The notes under the pieces are model-generated. The model ran no database searches. It was not told the origin of the DNA and was given only the letters and a program-made list of their open reading frames with translations. Of a stretch of DNA of 64,000 bases, positions 1 through 8,278 are shown in pieces. The stretch spans positions 62,001-126,000 of the forward strand of contig JACCEP010000010.1 in assembly GCA_013416395.1 (NCBI GenBank), given 5' to 3'. Position 1 is the first letter of the stretch; the number at the start of each line of letters is the position of its first letter. This DNA is from Alcaligenaceae bacterium. Its GTDB lineage: Bacteria > Pseudomonadota > Gammaproteobacteria > Burkholderiales > Burkholderiaceae_B. The position numbers were made by a program, and so were the translations under genes.

Positions 1-253
1 AACGCACACCTTTGATCAGCACCCAAGCGAACACCGACACCAACACAATCTGGCTGATGACCATGGTCCAGAAAATATCACGCAAAAGCCATTCTTGGAG
101 GCTCATTTTGCGTGTAATGAGCCAGGTTGCTAGCAGGTCTATGCTTACCAGGACAAAAACGGCTGGAAGCAAACGCCAAACCAGATGGCGCGCAAGCGAA
201 CCCTTGGGCAGCAGGCCTTCGCGGCGTTTGGGACTGGGGGTTTTAGTCTGCAC
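1..253 (-). CDS. Two-component sensor histidine kinase, N-terminal part (cut by window edge)
   Basis: Only the first 84 codons are in the window. Starting from a GTG at 253 that overlaps the end of the response regulator by 11 bases, the frame stays open to the edge. It encodes a basic N-terminus, a membrane segment at about residues 24-43 (starting LLPAVFVLV), a short loop of about 15 residues, and a second membrane segment at about 60-80. This is the usual start of an OmpR-partner kinase, with a shorter periplasmic loop than most TctE/QseC sensors. The catalytic domains lie outside the window. Position and overlap with the regulator make it the likely partner kinase; the stimulus cannot be inferred. 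Confidence 0.7.
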   Translation of the reverse strand, partial: MQTKTPSPKRREGLLPKGSLARHLVWRLLPAVFVLVSIDLLATWLITRKMSLQEWLLRDIFWTMVISQIVLVSVFAWVLIKGVR

Positions 254-917
254 TGCCCGCTTCAAGAAGATAACCAAAACCGCGCACAGTTTGTATGGTT
301 GCGCCCGAGCCTTCAAGACGCTTACGCAGCCGGTAAATATAGACCTCAACCGCGTTTTCGCTGAAATCGGCGTCCCAGGCAGATAGCGAGTTAACGATTT
401 GCCGCTTGGTAACTACCCGGCCTGCACGCGCCATAAGCATTTCTAGTACGGACAGCTCGCGTACAGAAAGCGGCAGACGCTCGCCATGTACACGTACCTC
501 ACGCCCGACCGAATCAAAGCTTAAGGCCCCCGCCTCAATGGTGGGTTGAGCCTGCCCGACACGGCGACGCCCGAAGGCACGAACCCGCGCGGCCAGCTCG
601 GCCAACTCGAACGGTTTGGTAACGTAGTCGTCAGCCCCCGCGTCAAGCCCGGCGACACGATCTTCAACACCATCGCGAGCGGTAAGAATAAGAACAGGCA
701 CCTGTTCGTTGCTGGCCCGAAGCCTGCGGAGGATATCAAGGCCACCTGTACCCGGAAGGTTAAGATCAAGCAGCAATAAATCATAGCTTTGGCCGGCAAC
801 GGCACTTTGCACCTGATCGCCATCGGCAAGCCAGTCAACGGCGTAGCCTTGTTCGATAAGGAATTCTTGCAGGGCGTGCCCCAATGTGGCGTCGTCTTCA
901 ATTACTAGTAGTCGCAT
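243..917 (-). CDS. OmpR/PhoB-family response regulator (TctD/QseB-like)
   Basis: This 224-residue protein has the full two-domain build. The receiver domain carries the acidic pocket E7-D8-D9, the phospho-acceptor D51 (LLLLDLNLPG) and the conserved K101 in the VTKPF motif. A winged-helix domain from about residue 125 ends in the typical YRLRKRLEG and VRGFGYLLE stretches. It is a DNA-binding transcription factor activated by phosphorylation from the overlapping downstream kinase gene. Similarity is to the TctD/QseB subgroup, which controls tricarboxylate uptake or envelope functions in relatives, but the target here is unknown. Confidence 0.93.
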   Translation of the reverse strand: MRLLVIEDDATLGHALQEFLIEQGYAVDWLADGDQVQSAVAGQSYDLLLLDLNLPGTGGLDILRRLRASNEQVPVLILTARDGVEDRVAGLDAGADDYVTKPFELAELAARVRAFGRRRVGQAQPTIEAGALSFDSVGREVRVHGERLPLSVRELSVLEMLMARAGRVVTKRQIVNSLSAWDADFSENAVEVYIYRLRKRLEGSGATIQTVRGFGYLLEAGSAD

Positions 918-964
918 ACCGTGATTCTATCCTGAAGATGCCTGAAAGGCGCGCCCTTAATGGC

Positions 965-1000
965 CAACTGCCCGTCAGTTACAAACCTGACGGGCAGTTG
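965..1000 (-). terminator. 14-bp perfect inverted repeat between exbD and the response regulator
   Basis: CAACTGCCCGTCAG at 965-978 is exactly complementary to 987-1000, with an 8-base loop. It lies just past the stop of exbD and before the response regulator, as expected for the terminator of the tonB-exbBD operon. There is no clear T-run on either strand, so it may act with Rho or be an operator instead. Confidence 0.55.
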
Positions 1001-1044
1001 AATATATGGCCAGCTACAGCACCAGGCCGTGTAGACCTATGGTT

Positions 1045-1518
1045 CTAGGGTTTGGCTGTACCTGCCTGCTGCTCGACCTTTCCGTTGCCCGGTGCGGCCG
1101 TATCGGACCCGGGGCGGGTAATAAAGCCCAGACGTTTGAGCCCTGCCGCCTTAGCGCTGCTCATAACCTGGGCAAGCACCTCGTAGCGCGTGTTGAGATC
1201 AGCGCGTATACGCAACTCGGGTTGCGGGTCATGGGCTGCTTCAGCGGCAAAGCGTAGTTTGAGATCAGCAGGTGCCACAGGCTGTTCGTTCCAGAACATA
1301 AGGCCATCGGCATCCACAGCGAGGTCGATAGTAATGGGATCTTGCTCGACAGGCTGGGCGGTGGCCTGTGGCACGTTGATCTTGATCGAATGACTGAGCA
1401 AGGGGGCCGTGATAATAAAGATAACCAGAAGAACCAGCATGACGTCAATAAGCGGCACCATGTTGATTTCATTGACGGTACTACTGCCCGCCTTGCTGTT
1501 GAAACTGCCGAATGCCAT
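1045..1518 (-). CDS. exbD: Biopolymer transport protein ExbD
   Basis: This 157-residue protein has one N-terminal membrane helix (residues about 22-42) containing the proton-path aspartate D25 in the VPLIDVMLVLLV motif, followed by a periplasmic domain. With ExbB it forms the inner-membrane proton channel that energises TonB for uptake of iron chelates and other ligands through outer-membrane receptors. It starts directly after exbB and is last in tonB-exbB-exbD. The C-terminal tail is Gly/Ala/Pro-rich and looks unstructured. Confidence 0.95.
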   Translation of the reverse strand: MAFGSFNSKAGSSTVNEINMVPLIDVMLVLLVIFIITAPLLSHSIKINVPQATAQPVEQDPITIDLAVDADGLMFWNEQPVAPADLKLRFAAEAAHDPQPELRIRADLNTRYEVLAQVMSSAKAAGLKRLGFITRPGSDTAAPGNGKVEQQAGTAKP

Positions 1519-2448
1519 TTAGTTTCCTTTGCTGGTGGCAACTGCCATGCGGCGACCCTTGCCATTCCATTCGAAGGCCTGTTGGCCGGTAGACAAAAAG
1601 GTGAACAAGTCATGGGCAAATGCATCAAGCTTGGCCAGATAAACCCGGTTGCTGCGAACAAAACCGTTGTAGGCGAGCACAGCCGGAATCGCCACCGCGA
1701 GGCCAAGCCCCGTCATGATCAGCGCCTCGCCGACCGGGCCCGCAATTCGATTAATGGTGACGCCGTCAACTGACAGGCCAATACCGACCAGGGCGTGATA
1801 CACCCCCCACACCGTACCGAACAACCCCACAAAAGGGGCGGTGGATCCGACGGAGGCGAGCACGGTGAGGCCATTTTCGAACTTGGCTGTTTCTTCGTCA
1901 ATGACTTTGCGTATGGTGCGCGTGACAAAAGCCCCGGTTGAGCCTTTCTCTTCGAGCTTGAGTGCCCCATATTTAGCGTGATGCTTCTGTGCATGAATGG
2001 CATGACTGGCCAGGTGGGCGAAAGGCTCGGTGGCACCATGCGTGGCGATCTCATTTTCAACCTCGTCGAGCGAGCTGGCAGCCCAGAATTCTCGCAAGAA
2101 CTTGTTGGAGCGGCGATGCACGCGCATGTTGGTAAACGACTTGACGAAAATAAGATACCAACTGATCAGCGACATGAATACAAGAATGCCAAACAGTGAC
2201 TTGCCTACCATGTCGCTTTGCGAAATAAAGTGAAGCATACCGTCTGGGGCCGCTTCTGCAGCCATGGGGCCGGCTGTGGCCGGGACTGCTGCGGTGCCCG
2301 ACTGTAAGGCGAGGCCAGCATCTTGTGCGACAGTGCCTGCCCCTTGCGTTACCGCATCGGCCCCCTGCATGACGGCGTCAGCGCCCTGCGCCACTGTGTC
2401 GCTTACCTGTGCGAGCACGTGCAATGCGCTATTGAGTAAATCGAACAT
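1519..2448 (-). CDS. exbB: Biopolymer transport protein ExbB (MotA/TolQ/ExbB family)
   Basis: This 309-residue protein has three membrane segments, at about 85-105 and two in the C-terminal MotA/TolQ/ExbB domain. The latter contain the family signatures GLFGTVWGVYHAL and GEALIMTGLGLAVAIPA. It forms the pentameric scaffold of the ExbBD proton motor that drives TonB. The N-terminus is extended by about 70 residues with a short repeated phrase (GADAVMQGADAVTQGAGTVA), resembling the periplasmic N-terminal extensions seen in some proteobacterial ExbB proteins. It lies between tonB and exbD. Confidence 0.93.
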   Translation of the reverse strand: MFDLLNSALHVLAQVSDTVAQGADAVMQGADAVTQGAGTVAQDAGLALQSGTAAVPATAGPMAAEAAPDGMLHFISQSDMVGKSLFGILVFMSLISWYLIFVKSFTNMRVHRRSNKFLREFWAASSLDEVENEIATHGATEPFAHLASHAIHAQKHHAKYGALKLEEKGSTGAFVTRTIRKVIDEETAKFENGLTVLASVGSTAPFVGLFGTVWGVYHALVGIGLSVDGVTINRIAGPVGEALIMTGLGLAVAIPAVLAYNGFVRSNRVYLAKLDAFAHDLFTFLSTGQQAFEWNGKGRRMAVATSKGN

Positions 2449-2457
2449 TCGTCGGTC

Positions 2458-3336
2458 CTATAGAACAAAATCAAAAGGTATGTCGGCGAGAGCCTGGTAG
2501 GCAATACCGTTTTCTGTATAAGGCTTGAATCGGGCACTACGAGCGGCCTTCAACGCAGACTGATCGAGCCGGTCGTGACCGGAAGACCGCTGCACACTCG
2601 CTTTGAGCACCGAACCATCTGCCGCAATAAGCACTCGGATCAGCACACGCCCTTGCTCACCCCGGCGCTGAGACATGCGCGGGTACTCGGGCATGGGGCG
2701 TTTGCCCATGTAGTCGACCCTGCCGATGACGCGTGGCCGGTTAGGATCAACAGGCCCGGACGGCGCCTTGGGCACAGCAGGCGTGGCGGCCTTACCTGAT
2801 GGTGCTGCCGCAGGTGCCTCTTTAAACACCGGCTTTTCGACGGGTTTAGGCTTGGGCTGAGGTTTGGGTTTGGGTTTGGGTTTGGGCTTAGGCTTTGGCT
2901 CTGGTTTGGGCTTAGGCGGAGGTGGGGGCGTAATGGCCTCGGGTTCCGGCTTTTCGACCACGGGCTCAGGTTCGGGCTCTGGCTCAATAACAGGCTCAGG
3001 AGTAGGCTCTGGCTCGATGATGGGTTCTGGCTCGGGCTCTGGCTCTGGCTCGATGACGGGCTCTGGCTCAATGATGGGCTCGGGCATGACCTCTTCCCAC
3101 TGTTCGGGAGCCGGGATATCGGCTTCTGCGACCTCTTCAGAGGGGGCGGCATCAACGATATCGTCAGAGATTTCAACGAATCGGATTTCGACCGCTTCAG
3201 GAAGCTCGATCTGGCTTTTTGGGGGGGAAGCAATAATGGCAGCCAAGACGGCAAGATGCAGCCCTATAGCGGCCGACGCCCCAACAATTTTAGTTAGGGT
3301 ATGGCGAGAATTTGCTTGAACTCGGGGAAACGACAT
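2458..3336 (-). CDS. tonB: TonB energy-transducing protein
   Basis: A start at 3336 (MSFPRVQ) is preferred over the upstream in-frame GTG/ATG options because it puts the membrane anchor ([19 protein letters not shown]) near the N-terminus, as in all TonB proteins. The 292-residue product then has a long periplasm-spanning region of alternating Glu-Pro and later Lys-Pro repeats (about residues 85-170). The TonB C-terminal domain follows ([18 protein letters not shown], ending IPFDFVL), which contacts the TonB box of outer-membrane receptors. The Glu-Pro to Lys-Pro charge switch is typical. It heads the tonB-exbB-exbD operon, probably iron-controlled through the Fur-like site upstream. Confidence 0.95.
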   Translation of the reverse strand: MSFPRVQANSRHTLTKIVGASAAIGLHLAVLAAIIASPPKSQIELPEAVEIRFVEISDDIVDAAPSEEVAEADIPAPEQWEEVMPEPIIEPEPVIEPEPEPEPEPIIEPEPTPEPVIEPEPEPEPVVEKPEPEAITPPPPPKPKPEPKPKPKPKPKPKPQPKPKPVEKPVFKEAPAAAPSGKAATPAVPKAPSGPVDPNRPRVIGRVDYMGKRPMPEYPRMSQRRGEQGRVLIRVLIAADGSVLKASVQRSSGHDRLDQSALKAARSARFKPYTENGIAYQALADIPFDFVL

Positions 3337-3418
3337 GGGTCCAGCGGTAAAAAATGGGTTGCACGACCGTAAGCAGGAAGCACAATCCGCTGTTGGCAAG
3401 ACCCGGATAGTATCATTA

Positions 3419-3450
3419 ATGCGAACGATTCGCAATAATACTTATTGCAT
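3419..3450 (-). promoter_or_regulatory. Fur-box-like operator upstream of tonB
   Basis: An AT-rich inverted repeat GCAATAATACTTATTGC (3432-3448, 7-bp arms, 3-bp spacer) abuts a second small inverted repeat GCGAACGATTCGC (3421-3433), about 85 bases upstream of the tonB start. The NATAAT-type arms resemble overlapping Fur hexamers, as expected for an iron-repressed tonB promoter. The match is by eye, not scored with a matrix. Confidence 0.5.
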
Positions 3451-3459
3451 CTGGGTTTA

Positions 3460-4207
3460 GCATGCGCAAGCGCGCTTTTGTGCCATATTCGCAGCAGTCA
3501 GGGCTGACTTTCTTACTTGCGAAACGTATGCATCTGCAGCTATATCCAATCATGGTAATACCGCTTGCCGTCAAAGGCTCCATTCTATTTGATACTGTTT
3601 AGATCAATTAAGGCGTGAGGCATTGCAGCGTTTGGTCATACAACGTTTGATGGTTACCCTATACGCTGTGTCGGCCAAATATGTTCATAATAATCAATTA
3701 AATGGCGTATTCAATTGTCTGAATAGCATAGCTATCTTTAACGGCCGTTAAAAAGACAGGGTTACCAGAGGACATCTTCAGTTTAGCTATTTGTCTGTTG
3801 TCATAAATGACAAAAATATGGCTATAACTGCCAATATCTAAATGACTCAACGTTGCGAGTTCTGCTTTCTCAGGGGGCTGGTGTCTGAGGGCGCAGTTTG
3901 GGCTAAGGCATTTGAGGCGGATAACAATATGCCATGCGGCGCATTGAGTTACACAAATACTGCCGGCACACCCTGGCGAGTATCGGTTGTGGTAGAGAGC
4001 GACTACACCTGAAAAGTGCTGCACTCTTTCGATATTGTTTCACCGAAAAAGTGCTGCGCTCGACTGACGTTGATGCGACGGTCTAATGTGCAGAGGCCGA
4101 TAGTGGCTAGCGAGACGAGGTAACCACTGAGAGCGAGCAAATCTGAGGTTGCCGCAATCGGTGGTGTCAACCGAATCAGGAAACAAGGCGTGGGGGCTCG
4201 GCTCAAC
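3460..4207. other. Gene-poor stretch between tonB and the exported four-Cys protein
   Basis: I see no convincing gene. Two overlapping open frames on the minus strand (3698-4024 and 4003-4206) lack good ribosome-binding sites and have Cys-rich, family-less translations. The stretch contains a short direct repeat AAAAGTGCTGC at about 4014 and 4049, and runs into the 83-bp duplicated unit at its right end. Confidence 0.4.
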
Positions 4208-4358
4208 CATCAACGCCTGCTGAAAGCGGTTGCCTACTATTGCGGCATCCCAGTGTCAGAGACGGGCGTGGGCGTCTCAGTTCAACCAATCATCAACGCC
4301 TGCCGAAATCGATTGTCTGCTATTACTTCATTCCAGTGCCTGGAACGGGCGTCGGCAT
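4208..4358. repeat. Imperfect direct repeat, 83-bp spacing, covering the 3' end of the neighbouring gene
   Basis: CATCAACGCCTGC occurs at 4208 and again at 4291. The following roughly 68 bases are recognisably the same, with scattered substitutions. The right copy contains the last codons and stop of the minus-strand gene ending at 4323; the left copy is a diverged duplicate of that gene tail. Confidence 0.7.
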
Positions 4359-4913
4359 AGGGGTTCCTGTGTTCGCGGAGCCTGACGAGCTTGAACTTCC
4401 TGACATGTTGCCCTGGGTTGACACACCCGAAGACCCCGAAACACTCGATGCCCCGGTGGTACCGACCATGCCCTCAACGTTGGTCGGCCCCTGTGTTGAG
4501 GGGGTGGCCGGTACCGTAAAGGTTTCTTCACGTAACACCCCGCCTGAGTCCACACTGCCAGCTACCGTTGAATTCGGATTGGTCATAAGCTTGACGCAGT
4601 CTGCTTGTTTATCCGCAGGCAGTTCCTTGCAGCGGTCAAGCTGGTTTTGCTTGAACGAGGTATTGCCGTCGGTAAGGCGGTGGCGTCGGGCCTCTTCACG
4701 AGCCGCTCCAGCCTCTTGGAGGCAAGTGGCTTTGTCCTGGTTGGTCTGACCGGCATTGCAACGCGCCACGTCATTTTGGTACTGAGCCTGGATTTCGCTA
4801 TCGGTCGCGGCCAAGGCACTGCCAGATAGCGCATAACCTGCCGCGCATGCGGCAATAAGCGCTGCGCGCACTAATGTGGTGTAGCTCGAGCGGGTTGGGT
4901 GAAGTTGCTTCAT
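4323..4913 (-). CDS. Exported hypothetical protein with two C-x(n)-C pairs
   Basis: This 196-residue protein starts with a clear signal peptide (hydrophobic core AALIAACAAGYALSGSALA, cleavage after about residue 35). The mature part has two Cys pairs, in RCNAGQTNQDKATC and RCKELPADKQADC, a pattern seen in small periplasmic proteins of Burkholderiales. The last 60 residues are Ser/Gly/Thr/Pro-rich low complexity. A good ribosome-binding site (AAGGAGT) precedes the ATG. No function can be assigned; it may be a disulfide-bonded periplasmic or surface protein. Its 3' end is partially duplicated downstream. Confidence 0.75.
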   Translation of the reverse strand: MKQLHPTRSSYTTLVRAALIAACAAGYALSGSALAATDSEIQAQYQNDVARCNAGQTNQDKATCLQEAGAAREEARRHRLTDGNTSFKQNQLDRCKELPADKQADCVKLMTNPNSTVAGSVDSGGVLREETFTVPATPSTQGPTNVEGMVGTTGASSVSGSSGVSTQGNMSGSSSSSGSANTGTPMPTPVPGTGMK

Positions 4914-5078
4914 GTTTTTTTACTCCTTGTCTAGTCGACGGAAAGGGCTTATCGCAGATTAGATCAGCACATTTCGTGCCTACGCCTTAACGTGAACCCA
5001 AGGCAGGCGGGGCGAGACGAGGCAGGCAGGGCGGTTACCTGTACCACGTGCCTTCGAGTCTCAAACCCGCAAATGTAA

Positions 5079-5531
5079 TTATTGAGCTTTGGTGCCGGGC
5101 GCGTCGTTGATCGCCGGATTAGCCCTGATCGTGTCGGGTTGGTCAGCGGCATCGCCTGAGGGCTGATGGTCGTGGCTGGCAGCCGTGTCCGTGGCATGTA
5201 CATTAACCTTGGCCTGTTTTTGCGCCTCCGCTTCGTGAGGCTTGCGCACAATGGCGGCGCGCACCAGCAAAATAGACGTAACGGGCGACGTGATTACCAG
5301 GAACACGGTGATCAAAATAGGATGCACGATTAACCTGCCATCAGATGCAAACACATACAAAATGGTGGCCAGAAGAATGGTAAATACGCCCAGGGTGTTA
5401 CCCAGGGTTGGGGCATGCACGCGTGAGAAAAAAGTGGGTAGCCTGAGCAGGCCAGCGCACCCAATTAACGTGAGCAAGCCGCTAATTACCAGCAGCAGCG
5501 CTACTACGATGGACACCAATGTTTCTATCAT
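5079..5531 (-). CDS. mnhG: Na+(K+)/H+ antiporter subunit G (MnhG/MrpG/PhaG)
   Basis: This 150-residue protein has three membrane helices in the first 100 residues, with the MnhG signatures GLLRLPTFFSRVHAPTLGNT and ITSPVTSILLVRAA. The C-terminal 50 residues are a hydrophilic tail longer than in most MnhG proteins. The start codon overlaps the mnhF stop (ATGA). It is the last gene of the seven-part antiporter operon and is required for assembly of the complex in the inner membrane. Confidence 0.93.
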   Translation of the reverse strand: MIETLVSIVVALLLVISGLLTLIGCAGLLRLPTFFSRVHAPTLGNTLGVFTILLATILYVFASDGRLIVHPILITVFLVITSPVTSILLVRAAIVRKPHEAEAQKQAKVNVHATDTAASHDHQPSGDAADQPDTIRANPAINDAPGTKAQ

Positions 5532-5809
5532 GGCTCAATGACCTCGCCGCGCAGCAAAAACTTAGCCATGGCCACCGTGCCTACAAAGCTAAACAGGCTG
5601 ATCAGTAGTGCAATATCAAAATACAGGGAGGAGTTCAGGTGTAGCCCCAACACCAGCAAGATAAGCATGCCGTTGATATACATGGTATCAAGAGCCAGTA
5701 CGCGATCGGGTGAGGCGGGGCCGCGCAGCAGGCGAATGGCGGCTATTGCCATGCCTGCGGTATAGCAGCCAAGTGCGAAAAGTGCGGCCCAATAAACGAT
5801 GCTGTTCAC
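5528..5809 (-). CDS. mnhF: Na+(K+)/H+ antiporter subunit F (MnhF/MrpF/PhaF)
   Basis: This small three-helix subunit carries the MnhF motif RLLRGPASPDRVLALDT. A GTG at 5809 that overlaps the mnhE stop (GTGA) is chosen over the longer ATG at 5863, because every other junction of the operon is a 1-4 base overlap and the product (93 residues) then matches the family length. It is part of the Mrp membrane complex. Confidence 0.92.
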   Translation of the reverse strand: MNSIVYWAALFALGCYTAGMAIAAIRLLRGPASPDRVLALDTMYINGMLILLVLGLHLNSSLYFDIALLISLFSFVGTVAMAKFLLRGEVIEP

Positions 5810-6300
5810 TCGAATATCTCCAGTAGAGGGCGTTCGTAGCGCTTCTGAATAATGTTCAGCCACAACGCTTCTTCTTGCAAGTCCAGTACGTGCAGCGTTA
5901 ACAGATTATGTTCTTCTGAATAATCGGCCCATACGGTGCCGGGCGTGTAAGTGACGATGCAGGCCAGGGCAGCCAGTGCGTGTGGGTCTTTGATACGCAG
6001 TGGTATATCGATAAAGCCCGGAGACGCGTTGGCACGTGGGCCCAAAATAATGATGCGGGCCACAGCCACATTGGATTTGGCAATATCAGCGGCAACAGCC
6101 ATGGCTAACTTGAGTATGACCAGTGGATGTCGGGGGCGTGCGTGGAGCGGCCGCAGTCGGGACGCGTGCAGAGCCCATGACAATGCCAGAGCAAGTAGGG
6201 CTCCTATGGCGATGTCGCCAGGCGCAACGCTGTCATTAAGTAGTATCCAGAGCACCAATAACAAAAAGGGCAGCACCAGCGCATTTAAAAAGCGGATCAC
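5806..6300 (-). CDS. mnhE: Na+(K+)/H+ antiporter subunit E (MnhE/MrpE/PhaE)
   Basis: This 164-residue protein has two N-terminal membrane helices followed by a cytoplasmic domain with the MnhE hallmark TYTPGTVWADY near residues 118-128. The ATGA overlap with mnhD shows translational coupling. It is an accessory subunit needed for assembly and function of the antiporter. Confidence 0.93.
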   Translation of the reverse strand: MIRFLNALVLPFLLLVLWILLNDSVAPGDIAIGALLALALSWALHASRLRPLHARPRHPLVILKLAMAVAADIAKSNVAVARIIILGPRANASPGFIDIPLRIKDPHALAALACIVTYTPGTVWADYSEEHNLLTLHVLDLQEEALWLNIIQKRYERPLLEIFE

Positions 6301-7934
6301 GGCTTGCCTCCATGTGTGACATCGCGCACGGGGTTCTGACTGACGACCGCATCGATGTATGACGCTGGTTGATCCAGGTAAGTGGCGGTTTCCTGAAGAT
6401 AGTTAAGAACAGGCCCAGCCCAGATTGCCAGGGCAACGCAAGACAACACAAGCACACCTACCGGCCCGGCCTCGCTGATGCGCAACCTTGGGGTATTGGT
6501 ATCGTCGGGGCTCCAGAACAGGCGGATGCCTGTGCGGCTGAAGGCAATAATGGCTACCAGCCCCGATATCAGCATACCAGCAACAAGCGACCACGCGGCA
6601 ACCGAAGGCGTGTCGGTAGAAGAAGTTTGCAGCGCGGCAGACACCAGCGAAAATTTCGCGACAAAGCCCGCCAGCGGCGGCAGGCCTGAGACCAGCAGGC
6701 CGCAGGCGATAAACGCCATACCCAAAAAGGCCATGGCTGCCGGAATGGCAACCCCCACGACGTCATCGGAGTGATCAGGCGACTCGGGGTCTTCAAGCTC
6801 GAAGGCTTCCTGGCTGACTGCGAGCAGGTCAGCGCCGAAAGTTTGTGTGCGCTCTATCATTTCGAGCAGCATGAAGAAGGCACCCATGGTGAGTACCGAG
6901 ACAATCAGATAGAACAGCGCCGGGCCGGTAAGCGTAACGCCTGGCATGCCCAGTGCGGCCAGCAATGTGCCTGAGGACATGATGACGCAATAGCCTGCTT
7001 GCCGTTCTATTTGCGGCGCAGCCAGCAAGCCAATAGCGCCGAACGCCATCGTGGCCATGCCAAGCGGGAACATCCACTCGCCACCAAATGCGGCAGGCGC
7101 GCCGGTGGGCAGAAGCAGAGAGCCTATACGCACCAGTGCATAAATGCCCACTTTGGTCATGATGGCGAAAATGCCCCCGACCGGTGGGCTGGCATTGGCA
7201 TAGGCGGCAGGCAGCCAGAAGTTGAGCGGCCAGGCAGCGGCCTTGATCAGGAGCGCTATACCTAGAATGGCAGCGCCCGTTTCAAACAACTGGCGCTGGC
7301 CACCTTCGAGCAAGCCGGCACGAATGGCAAGCTCAGCCATGTTGAGGGTGCCGGTAATACCGTAAATGAGCGCAATCGAGATCAGCAGCAAAAATGACGC
7401 CACCAGATTGACGACGATGTAATGCATGCCTGCGGCTACGCGTGCCTTGCCTGAGCCGTGCAGCATGAGGCCATACGAGGCAGCGAGCAGCACTTCAAAG
7501 AATACGAACAGGTTAAAGAGGTCGCCGGTGAGAAAGGCCCCATTCAGGCCCATGAGCTGAAACTGAAATAGAGGGTGAAAATGCACCCCTGAGCGATCCC
7601 AGCGGGCGGTGGAATAAACCCACGCGGCCGCACCCAGCACCGCAGTAAGCACCAGCATGATGGCTGACAGCCGGTCGACCACCGCCACGATGCCAAACGG
7701 AGCGGGCCAGTCACCGAGCAAATAGACCCCAACACCGTTATCCCAGTCGCTGGAGATGTAGCCTGACGCCATGCCAAGCAGCATGATGCCGACAAAAAGC
7801 TGGGCGGCGATCGAACCAGCGCCTAGAGCCAGTTTAAGCCGGCGGTGCTTCTCGTCGAACAAAAGCATAACCGCACCGACGATAAGCGGCACGACAACGG
7901 GCATAATGGGGAGATGCTGCATCCAGCCGGTCAT
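6297..7934 (-). CDS. mnhD: Na+(K+)/H+ antiporter subunit D (MnhD/MrpD/PhaD, NuoN-like)
   Basis: This 545-residue polytopic protein of the complex-I antiporter-like family has about 14 helices. Typical segments are FNLFVFFEVLLAASYGLMLHG and LIKAAAWPLNFWLPAAYANA, the latter with the conserved lysine of the proton path. It is one of the two proton-translocating modules of the Mrp complex, the other being MnhA. It is coupled to mnhC upstream and mnhE downstream by ATGA overlaps. Confidence 0.95.
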   Translation of the reverse strand: MTGWMQHLPIMPVVVPLIVGAVMLLFDEKHRRLKLALGAGSIAAQLFVGIMLLGMASGYISSDWDNGVGVYLLGDWPAPFGIVAVVDRLSAIMLVLTAVLGAAAWVYSTARWDRSGVHFHPLFQFQLMGLNGAFLTGDLFNLFVFFEVLLAASYGLMLHGSGKARVAAGMHYIVVNLVASFLLLISIALIYGITGTLNMAELAIRAGLLEGGQRQLFETGAAILGIALLIKAAAWPLNFWLPAAYANASPPVGGIFAIMTKVGIYALVRIGSLLLPTGAPAAFGGEWMFPLGMATMAFGAIGLLAAPQIERQAGYCVIMSSGTLLAALGMPGVTLTGPALFYLIVSVLTMGAFFMLLEMIERTQTFGADLLAVSQEAFELEDPESPDHSDDVVGVAIPAAMAFLGMAFIACGLLVSGLPPLAGFVAKFSLVSAALQTSSTDTPSVAAWSLVAGMLISGLVAIIAFSRTGIRLFWSPDDTNTPRLRISEAGPVGVLVLSCVALAIWAGPVLNYLQETATYLDQPASYIDAVVSQNPVRDVTHGGKP

Positions 7935-8278
7935 GATGATCGGTTCTCCCTTCCGTCAACGTGGTCATTGCCTGAGAGCCCGCGCGATGCCAACAGCACT
8001 ACCAGAAACAATGCGGTCGTGGCAAAGCCAATGACAATCGCGGTTAAAACCAGTGCCTGCGGCACGGGGTCGGCATAGAGGTTGGCGTCTGCGCCCCAAT
8101 TGCCATTAATAACCGGCGGTGCATCAAGCGTGATGCGCCCCATGGCAAAAATAAACAGGTTGACGGCATAAGACACCAGTGACAGCCCCATAATCACTTG
8201 AAACGTGCGGGGGCGTAACAATAGCCAGATCCCCGAGCCTGAAAGCACGCCTATGGCCAGCGCAAGAACGGCTTCCAT
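7931..8278 (-). CDS. mnhC: Na+(K+)/H+ antiporter subunit C (MnhC/MrpC/PhaC, NuoK-like)
   Basis: This 115-residue three-helix protein resembles NuoK (LSGSGIWLLLRPRTFQVIMGLSL; VPQALVLTAIVIGFATTA). It overlaps mnhAB by one base (TGATG). It provides the lateral proton/ion path between the large subunits of the Mrp complex. Confidence 0.94.
   Translation of the reverse strand: MEAVLALAIGVLSGSGIWLLLRPRTFQVIMGLSLVSYAVNLFIFAMGRITLDAPPVINGNWGADANLYADPVPQALVLTAIVIGFATTALFLVVLLASRGLSGNDHVDGRENRSS

Noticed and set aside
2864-3319. Gly/Ser-rich open frame on the plus strand opposite tonB
   Set aside because: It is the reverse reading of the Glu-Pro/Lys-Pro repeat of TonB; composition and lack of a ribosome-binding site show a shadow.
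3698-4206. Two overlapping minus-strand open frames upstream of tonB
   Set aside because: No family similarity, weak ribosome-binding sites, mutual overlap and odd Cys/His-rich composition.
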